This document shows positions 1 through 8,810 of a stretch of DNA of 64,000 nucleotides, piece by piece. This DNA is from DASRHK01 sp963776465. Lineage in GTDB: Bacteria > Pseudomonadota > Gammaproteobacteria > Nevskiales > Nevskiaceae. Each line of letters opens with the position of its first letter. Within the stretch, counting starts at the first letter, position 1. Location: contig CAVZMV010000002.1 in NCBI GenBank assembly GCA_963776465.1, forward strand, positions 2,232,001 through 2,296,000, in the 5' to 3' direction. The position numbers and the translations under genes were made by a program. The notes beneath the pieces were generated by a model. It was not told the origin of the DNA, did not search any database, and saw only the letters and a list, made by a program, of their open reading frames with translations.

Positions 1-1
1 G

Positions 2-2452
2 CGCGTGCTCCACAACTACAAGGTGGTCTGCCCGGCGCCGATCCTCGCCGACACCACCACCGGCAACTGCTTCCAGGTCCAGTACGTCGACGTCGGCCAG
101 ACGGACAGCGACACCACCGGCGGCCACGGCACGCACTGCGCGGGCATCGCTGCAGGCGGCGGCCAGGCGTCGACGGGCGACTACCCGGTCGCCGGCGCGG
201 CGCCCAACGTGCGCGGCACGCACACCGGCGTCGCGCCCGACGCGAGCATCATCGCTTACGGTGCGGGCGAGGGAATCAACATGCTGTGGGTGGCAGAGGC
301 CTACCAGCACCTGCTCGACCACTGGGATCCGAGCATCAAGGTCGTCAGCAACTCCTACGGCTCGACCGGCCCGCACGATCCGAACGCCGTCGCATCGATC
401 CTGGCCAACGCCGTGGTCGACAAGGGCGCTACGGTCCTGTTCTCCGCCGGCAACGGCGACACGCTCAACGACGGCGGCACCGGCGCCGACGACCGCACGC
501 GCTCGCAGTGCAAGAACCCCAAGCCGGGCGTGATCTGCGTCTCCAACCTCGACGACAACGGCACCGGCCTGCGCGATGCGACGCTGGATTTCAGCTCCAG
601 CCGCGGCCTCAACGGACAGCCGACGACCTATCCGGACATCGGCGCGCCGGGCGCGCTGATCACAGCGACCTGCGTGCAGCCACAGCCCGGCCAGGCCGTG
701 TGCACCAGCGGCGAAACCACGTGGCAGCCGTACTACGGCACGATCTCCGGCACGTCGATGTCGACGCCGCACGTCGCCGGCGCCGTCGCGCTCCTGGTCC
801 AGGCCGATCCGACGCTGACGCCGGCGCAGATCGAGATGCTGATCCAGAAGACCGCGTTCAAGGTGACAACCAATGGCCCTTACGAGGCCGATCCGCAGAA
901 CTCCGAGGCGACGACGAACTTCGGCATCGGCGCAGGCATGCTCGACCTGCCGGCGGCGCTCAACGCGCTTGGCACGTCGCACGGCGGCACGCCGGCGTCG
1001 GGCACCGAGGTCACGATCCTCGACGGCTACACCAACGCGGCGGTCGCGGGCGCAGCCAACGTGCAGAAGCTGACGATGCAGGAAGCCACCGTCGGCGCGT
1101 CGAGCACAGGCATCCGCTACCGCCTGACGCTGGCCAACGCTACAGATTTCGCCACCGCGCCGAACGGCCTGACCTACGAGATCCGCCAGAACGTCGACGG
1201 CAAGCATTTCGTGACCAGGATCAGCGCCACGGTGGGCAGCGTGGCCCCGGTCGACGACGGCGGCAGCGGCGTCGCCAGTTCCGCTTCGCGTGCGGGCAAT
1301 GTGGTGACGTTGTTCGTGCCGTACGTGCAACTCGGCTCGCCGCCGATCGGCGCGCCGATCCACAACATCGGTGTCGGCGTGATCGACGGCGGCACCGGCT
1401 TGCCGCTCAACGACGTGCCGCATCCGGCCAACAGCGTCGGCACCAGCGACGCGCTGCGGCCGATGTACGGCAAGCCGTTCTCGGTGCAGCTCGCGTCGGG
1501 CAGCGGTTCCGGCCCCACGGAGAACGCGTGCCTCGTGCCGGGCCAGACAATCGTCACCGAGGGCATGGGCGACAACCTGCCGCCGGTGCCGGGGACGGAT
1601 GTGCGCTCGCTGCACGTCGCGCAGCCGTATGCCGCGGATGCCGCATCCAGCAAGCTGGTGTTCACGATCGGCACGGATCCGGGCCGCGCGGTGCAGCCGC
1701 CCGGCACCGGCTGGTACGTGTCGTTCGCCAACCCGCGCGACCACAAGGTCTACGGCGCGCGCATGGTGTTCCGCACCGCGTCGCCCAGCTTCGAGTCGTA
1801 CGTGGCGTCTGGCTCGCTCAACACCAGCGACCCGAACGCGGAGGGCCAGACCGACGGCCGCTTCGCCGACGCCTTCCGGCCTGCCGACCCGAGCAGCAAC
1901 TACGACCATCTCACCGGCAAGGTCACCATCGTCGTGCCGATGGCGGACGTCGGGCTGCAGCCCGGCGACGTCATCACCGGCTTCAACGCCGCTTCCACGC
2001 TGACGACCAATCCCGAGGAGCTGCCGATCCCCTCCGGCACGCAGATCATCGACGGCATGCCCGACGCGCTGAGCTACGTCGGCAGCTTCGGCACCTACAA
2101 CGCGGCGACGACGTGCGCAGCTACGGCATCGCCGACGCCGCGGGTGACGCCGACCTCGCTCGCCTTCGGCACCCAGAAAGTCGGCAGCAAGAGCGGCGCG
2201 CAGTCGGTGGTCTACACCAACACCTGGACCAAGCCGCTGCCGGTGAACGCCATCGCGATGGTGTCGCAGGAGTCGGTCGGCGAGTTCGGCCAGACCAACG
2301 ATTGCCCGAAGACGCTGCCGGTCGGCGTGTCGTGCACGATCAAGGTCCGGTTCACGCCGCTGCAGGCGGGCGCGCGCGTCGGCACCATGTCGATCATCGC
2401 CAACAACGGCCGGCGCACGGATACGGTGAAGCTCGGCGGCACTGGGCAATAG
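2..2452 (+). CDS. S8 family (subtilisin-like) serine peptidase, 5' end outside window
   Basis: The reading frame is open at the window edge, so the N-terminus, including the signal peptide and the catalytic Asp block, is missing. The visible part carries the His block GGHGTHCAG (His41 counted from the GTG at position 5), an oxyanion-type SNSYG segment and the Ser block SGTSMSTPHVAG (Ser251). After the peptidase domain come about 300 residues of low similarity. The C-terminal ~100 residues resemble an Ig-like HYDIN/choice-of-anchor D domain (motifs TSLAFGTQKVG and FTPLQAG). This architecture is typical of secreted proteases. The family call is firm; substrate and export route cannot be read from the sequence. 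Confidence 0.9.
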   Translation, partial: RVLHNYKVVCPAPILADTTTGNCFQVQYVDVGQTDSDTTGGHGTHCAGIAAGGGQASTGDYPVAGAAPNVRGTHTGVAPDASIIAYGAGEGINMLWVAEAYQHLLDHWDPSIKVVSNSYGSTGPHDPNAVASILANAVVDKGATVLFSAGNGDTLNDGGTGADDRTRSQCKNPKPGVICVSNLDDNGTGLRDATLDFSSSRGLNGQPTTYPDIGAPGALITATCVQPQPGQAVCTSGETTWQPYYGTISGTSMSTPHVAGAVALLVQADPTLTPAQIEMLIQKTAFKVTTNGPYEADPQNSEATTNFGIGAGMLDLPAALNALGTSHGGTPASGTEVTILDGYTNAAVAGAANVQKLTMQEATVGASSTGIRYRLTLANATDFATAPNGLTYEIRQNVDGKHFVTRISATVGSVAPVDDGGSGVASSASRAGNVVTLFVPYVQLGSPPIGAPIHNIGVGVIDGGTGLPLNDVPHPANSVGTSDALRPMYGKPFSVQLASGSGSGPTENACLVPGQTIVTEGMGDNLPPVPGTDVRSLHVAQPYAADAASSKLVFTIGTDPGRAVQPPGTGWYVSFANPRDHKVYGARMVFRTASPSFESYVASGSLNTSDPNAEGQTDGRFADAFRPADPSSNYDHLTGKVTIVVPMADVGLQPGDVITGFNAASTLTTNPEELPIPSGTQIIDGMPDALSYVGSFGTYNAATTCAATASPTPRVTPTSLAFGTQKVGSKSGAQSVVYTNTWTKPLPVNAIAMVSQESVGEFGQTNDCPKTLPVGVSCTIKVRFTPLQAGARVGTMSIIANNGRRTDTVKLGGTGQ

Positions 2453-2472
2453 CCGGCGAGGGAAATGCAAAA

Positions 2473-2497
2473 GGCCCGCTTCGGCGGGCCTTTTTTT
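2473..2497 (+). terminator. Rho-independent terminator with UUCG tetraloop
   Basis: Perfect 7-bp stem GGCCCGC/GCGGGCC around the stable loop TTCG, followed by seven T. It lies 20 bp after the protease stop codon. A short A run (2469-2472) precedes the stem, so it may also serve dapD, which arrives from the other strand. Confidence 0.9.
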
Positions 2498-2522
2498 GAG
2501 GCATCGGGGCCAACGGCCCCTC

Positions 2523-3344
2523 CTACAGGTCTCGAAGCAACTCGTTGATGCCGACCTTGGCGCGCGTCTGCGCGTCGACCTTCTTGACGATGACGGCGCA
2601 GCTCAGGCTGTACTTTCCGCCCTCGCGCGGCATCGAGCCGGCGACGACGACGCTGCCGGCCGGCACGCGGCCGTAGATCGTCTGGCCGGTCTCGCGATCG
2701 TAGATCGGCGTGGACTGGGTGATGAACACGCCCATCGACAGGACCGAGCCCTTCTCGACGACGACGCCCTCGACCACCTCGGAGCGCGCGCCGATGAAGC
2801 AGTCGTCCTCGATGATCGTCGGCCGCGCCTGCGGCGGCTCCAGCACGCCGCCGATGCCGGCGCCGGCGGAGATGTGGCAGTTGGCGCCGACCTGCGCGCA
2901 GGAGCCCACGCTCGCCCAGGTGTCGATCATCGTGCCGGGTCCGACCCAGGCGCCGATGTTGACGAGCGAGGGCATCAGGATTGCGCCGGGCGAAACGAAT
3001 GCGCCGCGACGAATGCTGGCCGGCGGCACCACGCGCACGCCGGTCTGGGCGATCTGCGCCGGAGAATAGCGGGCGAACTTCAGCGGCACCTTGTCGTAGC
3101 CGCGCAGCGCGCCCATCTCGATGACCTGGTTGTCGTGCATGCGGAAGTAGAGCAGCACGGCTTTCTTCAGCCACTCGTTGACCTGCCACCCGCTGGGGGT
3201 TGGCTCGGCCACGCGCGCGACGCCGCGATCGAGCATGTCGATGGCGCCCTCGATCGCATCCCGCAGCTTCTCGTCGCTGCGGTTCAGGCGATCGCGCGTT
3301 TCCCACGCGGTTTCGATGGCGGACTGGATCTGGCTGGGTTGCAT
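2523..3344 (-). CDS. dapD: 2,3,4,5-tetrahydropyridine-2,6-dicarboxylate N-succinyltransferase
   Basis: Catalyses succinylation of tetrahydrodipicolinate with succinyl-CoA in the diaminopimelate/lysine pathway, in the cytoplasm. The 273-residue length matches the family. The N-terminal helical region is followed by left-handed beta-helix hexapeptide repeats (for example GAFVSPGAILMPSLVNIGAW and IGARSEVVEGVVVEKG). The gene starts 2 bp after the glnD stop, so it is the last gene of a map-glnD-dapD run. The same trio sits beside rpsB-tsf in many gammaproteobacteria. Confidence 0.97.
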   Translation of the reverse strand: MQPSQIQSAIETAWETRDRLNRSDEKLRDAIEGAIDMLDRGVARVAEPTPSGWQVNEWLKKAVLLYFRMHDNQVIEMGALRGYDKVPLKFARYSPAQIAQTGVRVVPPASIRRGAFVSPGAILMPSLVNIGAWVGPGTMIDTWASVGSCAQVGANCHISAGAGIGGVLEPPQARPTIIEDDCFIGARSEVVEGVVVEKGSVLSMGVFITQSTPIYDRETGQTIYGRVPAGSVVVAGSMPREGGKYSLSCAVIVKKVDAQTRAKVGINELLRDL

Positions 3345-3346
3345 GG

Positions 3347-6025
3347 TCAGACGGCAGGTGGGGCGAGGGCGGCCTGCAGCTCGTCGCGCAGGGACTCGAG
3401 CTGGGCCTCGTCGGTGATCGGCGCGTGCGCCTTGTCGGTGATGTAGAAGACGTCCTCGGCGCGCTCGCCGATGGTGCCGATCTTGGCGGCGTCGAGGAGG
3501 ATGCCGCGCTCGTGGAACACGCGGCCGATCATCGACAGCAAGCCCGGGCGGTCGCCGGTGACGACCTCCAGGATCGTGCGCGGACGGGCGACGTCCTGGT
3601 CGAAGTGGATCAGCGTCGGCGTGCTGAACGCGCGCAGGCGCTGCGACATGCGGCGGTTGACGTCCACGACAGAGGCGTTGGGGTCGGAGATCACCTTGCG
3701 CAGCGCGTCGGCGATCTCCCGGAAGCGCATCTCCTGCGTGATGGCCGAGCCGTCACCCTCGGTGACGCCGTAGGAGTCGACCACGTAGCCGTCAGCGGTG
3801 GTGTGCAGCCGCGCGTCGAGGATGGTGAGCCCGAGACGCGCCAGCACACCGGTGGTCAGGCCGAACAGGTGATCGCGGTCGCGGCAGTAGATGAAGACGG
3901 TCGCGCCGCGATCGGCCAGCGACTTCACCAGGACCAGCGGCGGATCCTCCTCGCGCGCCTTGATGATCTCCGGCAGGTGCCAGGCCAGCTCCTCCGGCGA
4001 GTGCCGCTGGAAGTAGTCGCTGTCGAAGCGCGACCACACCTGCGATGCGTCGGCCGCGTTGACACCGACGCCGGCGAGGAGCTCCAGCGCCTTGGCACGC
4101 TGTCGCGCCACGCGCTCGCTGGTGTCCTCGGGATTGTGCAGCCCGCGCTCGAGCGCGCGCACCGTGCTGCGGTAGAGCTCGGTGAGCAGGGACTCGCGCC
4201 AGGAATTCCACAGCGCCGGGTTGGTGCCGCGGATGTCGGCGCAGGTGAGCAGCAGCAGATGGTCCAGCCGCGAGCGGTCGCCGACCTTGGCGGCGAACTG
4301 GATGACGATCTGCGGATCCGACACGTCCTGCTTCTGCGCGGTGAGCGACATCAGCAGGTGATTCTTGACCAGCCAGCCGACCAGCTCGGCGTCCGGGTGG
4401 GAGAAGCCGTGATCCAGGCAGAACTGCACCGCGTCGTGCGAGCCGAGCTCGGAATGATCGCCGCCGCGGCCCTTGGCCATGTCGTGGAACAGGCCGGCGA
4501 AATACAGCAGCTCCGGCTTGGGGATCGACTCCATGATCTCGGTGCACAGCGGCAGCTCCGCGGCGAACCGCGGCATCGCCATGCGCCGCAGGTTGCGCAC
4601 GACGAACAGCGTGTGCTCGTCCACCGTCAGCGTGTGGAACAGGTCGTACTGCATGTGGCCGACCACGCGCCCGAAGTCCGGCAGGTAGCGGCCCAGCACG
4701 CCGTAGCGGTTCATCCGGCGCAGCGCGCGCGTCAGGCCGTTGCCTTCGCGGAAGATATCCACGAAGGTCTCGCGCATGCGCACGTTGTCGCGCCACTGGT
4801 CGAGCAGGCGGCGGTCGCGGCGGATCAGGCGCAGCGTCGGCGCGGTGATGCCCTCGATGTCCGGATGCTGCTGCAGCATCAGGAAGATCTCCAGCAGGGC
4901 CACCGGGTCGCGCTTGAACACGTCGTCGCTGCGCGCCTCGATGAAGCGGTGCCGCACCTGGAAGCGCTCGTTCAGCACCTGCGGCGGCTCGGGCGAGGCC
5001 GGCGTCAGGATCGCCTCCTCGAACAGCTGCAGCAGCATGTCGTTCAGGCACGACAGCGACTTGATCGTGCGGTAGTAGAGCTGCATGAACTGCTCGACCG
5101 CGCGATTGCGGTCCTCGTCGACGTATCCGAAGAGATCGGCGACCTTGACCTGGTGGTCGAACAGCAGCCGGTCTTCGCGACGGCCGGTGATCATGTGCAG
5201 CGCGAAGCGGATCCGCCAGAGCAGGTCCTGGCCGGCGAACAGCTCGTCGCACTCCTGCTTGGTGAGGAAGCCGTGGTCGCGCAGCTCCGCGAGTGTCGAG
5301 GCGCCGAAGTGGCGCTTTGCGACCCAGCCGATGGTATGGATGTCGCGCAGGCCGCCCGGGCTTTCCTTGACGTTGGGCTCCAGCTTGTAGCCGCTGTCGT
5401 CGTACTTGCGATGGCGCGCCTGCTGCTCGGCCAGCTTGGCGCGGAAGAACGCCTCGACCGGCCAGACCCGCTCGGGCTTGAGCGCCTGCTGCATCTCCGA
5501 GAAGAGCAGGGGATCGCCGGCGAGCAGGCGCGACTCCATCAGGTTGGTGATGACGGTGATGTCGGCGGCAGCCTGCTGCACGCAGTCCTCGACGCTGCGC
5601 GCGCTCGACCCGATCTCCAGGCCAATGTCCCAGCAGAACGCGCTGAACTGCTCCAGGGCGTTGCGGTGTGCGTCCAGAGACTCCTTGCCATGCAGGATCA
5701 GGATGTCGATGTCCGAATGCGGCAGCAGCTCGCCGCGACCGTAGCCGCCGACGGCGACCAGCGTCAGACCGTTGGGCACCTCGGGCAGGAAGCGGACCCA
5801 CGCTTCGTGCAGCACCTCGTCGACCAGGAAGGCGCGGGCGCGGACCAGCGAGTCGGCCGGCGCGCCCTCCTCGAACATGCTGTAGAGCCGATCGCGTCCC
5901 CAGATCAGGGTGTCGCGGAAGGCGCCGATGGGCTTGCCGGGGGAAGCAGCGAGGCGCGCGCGGATGCGCCGGGTGCTGAAGACGCTGGAGGCTTCGCCTT
6001 CGGTCAGCTCTATCTCGCCGCCCAA
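3347..6025 (-). CDS. glnD: [Protein-PII] uridylyltransferase / uridylyl-removing enzyme
   Basis: Senses glutamine and adds or removes UMP on PII proteins, controlling nitrogen assimilation. At 892 residues it is full length. The nucleotidyltransferase signature GGYGRGELLPHSDIDILIL lies near residues 92-110. An HD-type hydrolase domain follows (DEHTLFVVRNLRRM, then FHDMAKGRGGDHSELG). Two C-terminal ACT domains close the protein (ATVFIYCRDRDHLFGLTTGV and RTILEVVTGDRPGLLSMIG). The start chosen is TTG at 6025, one base after the map stop, with a GAGAGG sequence at usual spacing. A later start would cut the N-terminal domain. Confidence 0.95.
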   Translation of the reverse strand: MGGEIELTEGEASSVFSTRRIRARLAASPGKPIGAFRDTLIWGRDRLYSMFEEGAPADSLVRARAFLVDEVLHEAWVRFLPEVPNGLTLVAVGGYGRGELLPHSDIDILILHGKESLDAHRNALEQFSAFCWDIGLEIGSSARSVEDCVQQAAADITVITNLMESRLLAGDPLLFSEMQQALKPERVWPVEAFFRAKLAEQQARHRKYDDSGYKLEPNVKESPGGLRDIHTIGWVAKRHFGASTLAELRDHGFLTKQECDELFAGQDLLWRIRFALHMITGRREDRLLFDHQVKVADLFGYVDEDRNRAVEQFMQLYYRTIKSLSCLNDMLLQLFEEAILTPASPEPPQVLNERFQVRHRFIEARSDDVFKRDPVALLEIFLMLQQHPDIEGITAPTLRLIRRDRRLLDQWRDNVRMRETFVDIFREGNGLTRALRRMNRYGVLGRYLPDFGRVVGHMQYDLFHTLTVDEHTLFVVRNLRRMAMPRFAAELPLCTEIMESIPKPELLYFAGLFHDMAKGRGGDHSELGSHDAVQFCLDHGFSHPDAELVGWLVKNHLLMSLTAQKQDVSDPQIVIQFAAKVGDRSRLDHLLLLTCADIRGTNPALWNSWRESLLTELYRSTVRALERGLHNPEDTSERVARQRAKALELLAGVGVNAADASQVWSRFDSDYFQRHSPEELAWHLPEIIKAREEDPPLVLVKSLADRGATVFIYCRDRDHLFGLTTGVLARLGLTILDARLHTTADGYVVDSYGVTEGDGSAITQEMRFREIADALRKVISDPNASVVDVNRRMSQRLRAFSTPTLIHFDQDVARPRTILEVVTGDRPGLLSMIGRVFHERGILLDAAKIGTIGERAEDVFYITDKAHAPITDEAQLESLRDELQAALAPPAV

Positions 6026-6026
6026 G

Positions 6027-6791
6027 TCAGACCTCTCCGCGCCGCGCCGTCAGCACTTCGTGCCCGGTTTGCGTCACCAGCACGGTGTGCTCCCACTGTG
6101 CCGACAGGGAATGGTCCTTGGTCACTACGGTCCAGCCGTCGGGCATCAGGCGCACATCGGCCTTGCCGGCGTTGATCATCGGCTCGATGGTGAACGTCAT
6201 GCCGGCTTTCAGCTCGATGCCCGTGTCCGGCGCGCCGTAGTGCAGCACCTGCGGATCCTCGTGGAAGACGCGGCCGATGCCGTGGCCGCAGTACTCGCGC
6301 ACGACCGAATAGCCGCGCGCCTCGGCGAACTGCTGGATGGCGTGGCCGATGTCGCCCAGCCGCGCGCCGGGCTTGACCTTCTCGATGCCGCGCAGCATCG
6401 CTTCGTGCGTGGTCTCCACCAGGCGCTTGGCGAGCACGGTGGGCTCGCCGATGTAGAACATCTTGCTGGTGTCGCCGTGGAAGCCGTCCTTGATGACGGT
6501 GATGTCGACGTTGAGGATGTCGCCCCGCTTCAAGACCTTGGGCCCCGGGATCCCGTGGCACACCACGTGGTTGACCGACGTGCAGATCGACTTGGGGAAG
6601 CCCTTGTAGTTGAGCGGGGCGGGCACCGCGTCGAGCTTGTTGACGATGTAGTCGTGGCAGAGCGCGTCGAGCGCGTCCGTCGTCACCCCGGGCTTGATGT
6701 GCGGCGCGACCATGAGCAGCACCTCGGACGCGAGCCGGCCGGCCTCGCGCATCTTCTGCTGCTCCTCGGGGGACTTGATGGTGACGTTCAT
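6027..6791 (-). CDS. map: Type I methionine aminopeptidase
   Basis: Removes the initiator methionine from nascent proteins. The protein has 254 residues, and the family metal ligands are in place: the two Asp in NVDITVIKDGFHGDTSK, the His in GHGIGRVFHEDP, the Glu in FTIEPMINAGK and the Glu in QWEHTVLVT. It is transcribed away from rpsB, with a 173-bp divergent gap between the two. Adjacent to glnD and probably co-transcribed with it. Confidence 0.97.
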   Translation of the reverse strand: MNVTIKSPEEQQKMREAGRLASEVLLMVAPHIKPGVTTDALDALCHDYIVNKLDAVPAPLNYKGFPKSICTSVNHVVCHGIPGPKVLKRGDILNVDITVIKDGFHGDTSKMFYIGEPTVLAKRLVETTHEAMLRGIEKVKPGARLGDIGHAIQQFAEARGYSVVREYCGHGIGRVFHEDPQVLHYGAPDTGIELKAGMTFTIEPMINAGKADVRLMPDGWTVVTKDHSLSAQWEHTVLVTQTGHEVLTARRGEV

Positions 6792-6850
6792 TGGGTGCTT
6801 CTGCGGGCGGCAAGCGGGCCGCCCAAGTGGGGAAAAACGGTGCTAAATCG

Positions 6851-6879
6851 TTGTCATGAAAAGCCCGGCATGATATAAA
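6851..6879 (+). promoter_or_regulatory. Predicted sigma-70 promoter of rpsB-tsf
   Basis: TTGTCA (6851-6856), 17-bp spacer, TATAAA (6874-6879). Both hexamers match the consensus at five of six positions. The bases just after the -10 are GC-rich (GCGCCGC), the discriminator type seen at stringently controlled translation genes. Predicted transcript start is about 6886, giving a leader of about 80 nt. Confidence 0.75.
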
Positions 6880-6899
6880 GCGCCGCTTCAAAAATCCAT

Positions 6900-6956
6900 C
6901 CGCATCCCCCTTGGGTTAAAGACTTCAACAAGGGATGCGGTCTGCCCAACCCAAGG
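6900..6956 (+). promoter_or_regulatory. rpsB 5' leader: hairpin plus possible pseudoknot over the ribosome binding site
   Basis: CCGCATCCC (6900-6908) pairs perfectly with GGGATGCGG (6932-6940). Inside the loop, CCTTGGGTT (6909-6917) is perfectly complementary to AACCCAAGG (6948-6956), whose last four bases are the first part of the Shine-Dalgarno AAGGAG (6953-6958). Both stems can exist together only as an H-type pseudoknot. Ribosomal protein S2 is known to repress rpsB-tsf through its leader in gammaproteobacteria, so this is a good candidate for the S2-binding operator. The structure comes from base complementarity alone. Confidence 0.65.
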
Positions 6957-6964
6957 AGACCCTC

Positions 6965-7780
6965 ATGGCAAACGTGACCATGCGCCAGCTTTTGGAAGCC
7001 GGCGCGCATTTCGGGCACCGCACGCGCTACTGGAACCCCAAGATGGAAGCTTTCATCTTCGGTGAGCGCAACAAGGTGCACATCATCAACCTCGAGCAGA
7101 CCCTGCCTCTGCTCAAGGATGCCTGCAATTACGTCGGCCGGCTGGCCGCCAACGGCGGCAAGGTGCTCTTCGTCGGCACCAAGCGCGCCGCGCGCGACGC
7201 CGTCGAGACCGAGGCGGCCCGCGCCGGCATGCCCTTCGTCTCGCAGCGCTGGCTCGGCGGAACGCTGACCAACTTCAAGACCATCAAGGGCTCGATCAAG
7301 CGCCTCACCGAGATGGAGAAGCAGATCGAGGAAGGCACGGTCTCCCGCCTGACCAAGAAAGAGCAGCTCAACTTCACGCGCGAGCTGGAGAAGCTCAACC
7401 GCTCGCTCGGCGGCATCAAGGACATGGCGAGCCTGCCGGACTGCCTGTTCGTGATCGACGTCGGCTACGAGAAGATCGCCGTCGCCGAAGCCCGCAAGCT
7501 GGGCATCCCGGTCGTGGCGGTGGTCGACACCAACTGCGATCCGGACGGCATCGATTGCGTGGTCCCCGGCAACGATGACGCCACGCGCGCCATCAAGGTC
7601 TACGCGACGGCGATCGCCGACGCGGTGGTCGAAGCCAAGGGCGCCAACACCGTCGGTGGCCGCGTCGACGAGTTCGTCGAGGAGGACAAGGGTGCGTCCA
7701 AGGCCCGCCGTCCGCGCGCGCGCAAGGTCGAGAAGACCGACAAGCCCGAAGCGGCCCCTGCCCCCGAAAGCAGATCGTAA
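6965..7780 (+). CDS. rpsB: 30S ribosomal protein S2
   Basis: Binds 16S rRNA on the small subunit. The protein begins MANVTMRQLLEAGAHFGH, the family start, and contains the conserved FGERNKVHIINLEQT and RWLGGTLTNFKTI segments. At 271 residues it is about 30 longer than the E. coli protein because of a basic Lys/Arg/Pro/Glu-rich C-terminal tail. The ATG at 6965 has a strong AAGGAG six bases upstream. First gene of the rpsB-tsf unit; see the leader entry for likely autoregulation. Confidence 0.98.
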   Translation: MANVTMRQLLEAGAHFGHRTRYWNPKMEAFIFGERNKVHIINLEQTLPLLKDACNYVGRLAANGGKVLFVGTKRAARDAVETEAARAGMPFVSQRWLGGTLTNFKTIKGSIKRLTEMEKQIEEGTVSRLTKKEQLNFTRELEKLNRSLGGIKDMASLPDCLFVIDVGYEKIAVAEARKLGIPVVAVVDTNCDPDGIDCVVPGNDDATRAIKVYATAIADAVVEAKGANTVGGRVDEFVEEDKGASKARRPRARKVEKTDKPEAAPAPESRS

Positions 7781-7792
7781 GGAGCGTAAGGA

Positions 7793-8734
7793 ATGGTTTC
7801 AGCAGCACAGATCAAGGAGCTGCGCGACCGCACTGGCGCCGGCATGATGGATTGCCGCAAGGCGCTCGAGGCCACCGGTGGGGATCTCACCAAGGCCGAG
7901 GAGAAGCTGCGCATCGACAGCGGCGCCAAGGCCGACAAGAAGGCCGGCCGCGTCGCTGCCGAAGGCGTGATCGGCGTCGCCGAAGGCGCGGACGCGGTGG
8001 CGCTGGTCGAGCTCAACGCGGAAACCGACTTCGTCGCCAAGGGCGCCGACTTCCAGGCGCTGGCCAAGGCTGCCGCCGAGGCCGCGCTCAAGCACCGACC
8101 GGCCGACGTCGCCGCGCTGGGCGCGCTCAAGCACGGTTCGCAGACGCTCGACGAAGCCCGTCGCGGCCTGGTCGCCACCATCGGCGAGAACATCACGCTG
8201 CGCCGCTTCGAGGTGCTGAAGAAGGGCAGTGGCCCGTCGGCGATCTACGTCCACCCGGGTTCCAAGATCGTTTCGGTCGTGGCGATGGACAAGGGTGAGG
8301 AGTCGCTGGCCAAGGACCTGGCGATGCATGTCGCCGCGTCGGGCCCGCGCTACCTCGACACCAAGGCGGTCCCCGCGGACGTGCTCGCTTCCGAGCGCAA
8401 GGTGATCGAGGCGCAGGTCGCCAAGGAGCAGGAGGACGCCAAGGCCGCCGCCGAGGAATCGGGCAAGCCCTACAAGGCCAAGCCGGCGGAGATCGTCGCC
8501 AAGATGATCGACGGCAAGCTGCACAAGTTCGCTGCCGAAATGACGTTGATGGCGCAGCCGTTCGTGCGCAACGACGCCTACGGCATGAAGTCCGACGATC
8601 CGGTGGAGAAGCTGCTCAAGGCCAAGGACGCGGCGGTCGCGCGCTTCGCGCGCCTGGCCGTGGGCGAGGGCATCGAGAAGAAGCAGGGAGACTTCGCGGC
8701 GGAAGTCGCAGCGATGGCCCAGGCAAAGCATTGA
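7793..8734 (+). CDS. tsf: Translation elongation factor Ts
   Basis: Guanine-nucleotide exchange factor for EF-Tu. The N-terminal UBA-like module is intact (LRDRTGAGMMDCRKAL), followed by the core motif VELNAETDFVAKG. It has 313 residues against about 283 in E. coli; the extra length is in the dimerisation/C-terminal part. Starts 12 bp after rpsB behind a TAAGGA sequence, the usual rpsB-tsf pair. Confidence 0.98.
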   Translation: MVSAAQIKELRDRTGAGMMDCRKALEATGGDLTKAEEKLRIDSGAKADKKAGRVAAEGVIGVAEGADAVALVELNAETDFVAKGADFQALAKAAAEAALKHRPADVAALGALKHGSQTLDEARRGLVATIGENITLRRFEVLKKGSGPSAIYVHPGSKIVSVVAMDKGEESLAKDLAMHVAASGPRYLDTKAVPADVLASERKVIEAQVAKEQEDAKAAAEESGKPYKAKPAEIVAKMIDGKLHKFAAEMTLMAQPFVRNDAYGMKSDDPVEKLLKAKDAAVARFARLAVGEGIEKKQGDFAAEVAAMAQAKH

Positions 8735-8770
8735 GCCGCGCCAAAGCGGTAAACTAGGACAAGTACCAAA

Positions 8771-8795
8771 GGCCCCGCAAAACGGGGCCTCTTTC
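8771..8795 (+). terminator. Terminator or attenuator between tsf and pyrH
   Basis: Stem GGCCCCG (8771-8777) and CGGGGCC (8783-8789) around loop CAAAA, followed by TCTTTCT. The T-tract is interrupted, so partial read-through into pyrH is plausible. It marks the end of the rpsB-tsf unit. Confidence 0.7.
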
Positions 8796-8810
8796 TAAGT
8801 GCAGCGAGCA

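Noticed and set aside
286..2499. 737-codon overlapping frame inside the protease gene
   Set aside because: Its composition is dominated by Arg, and the real frame carries the intact S8 His and Ser blocks.
3200..6175. 991-codon open frame on the plus strand opposite glnD and dapD
   Set aside because: GC-rich shadow of the minus-strand genes: Arg/His/Gln/Leu-rich, low complexity, no start context and no family motifs. The same reasoning removes the long antisense frames at 21373-24015, 45091-47097, 49360-51018, 52667-54580 and 57065-58894.
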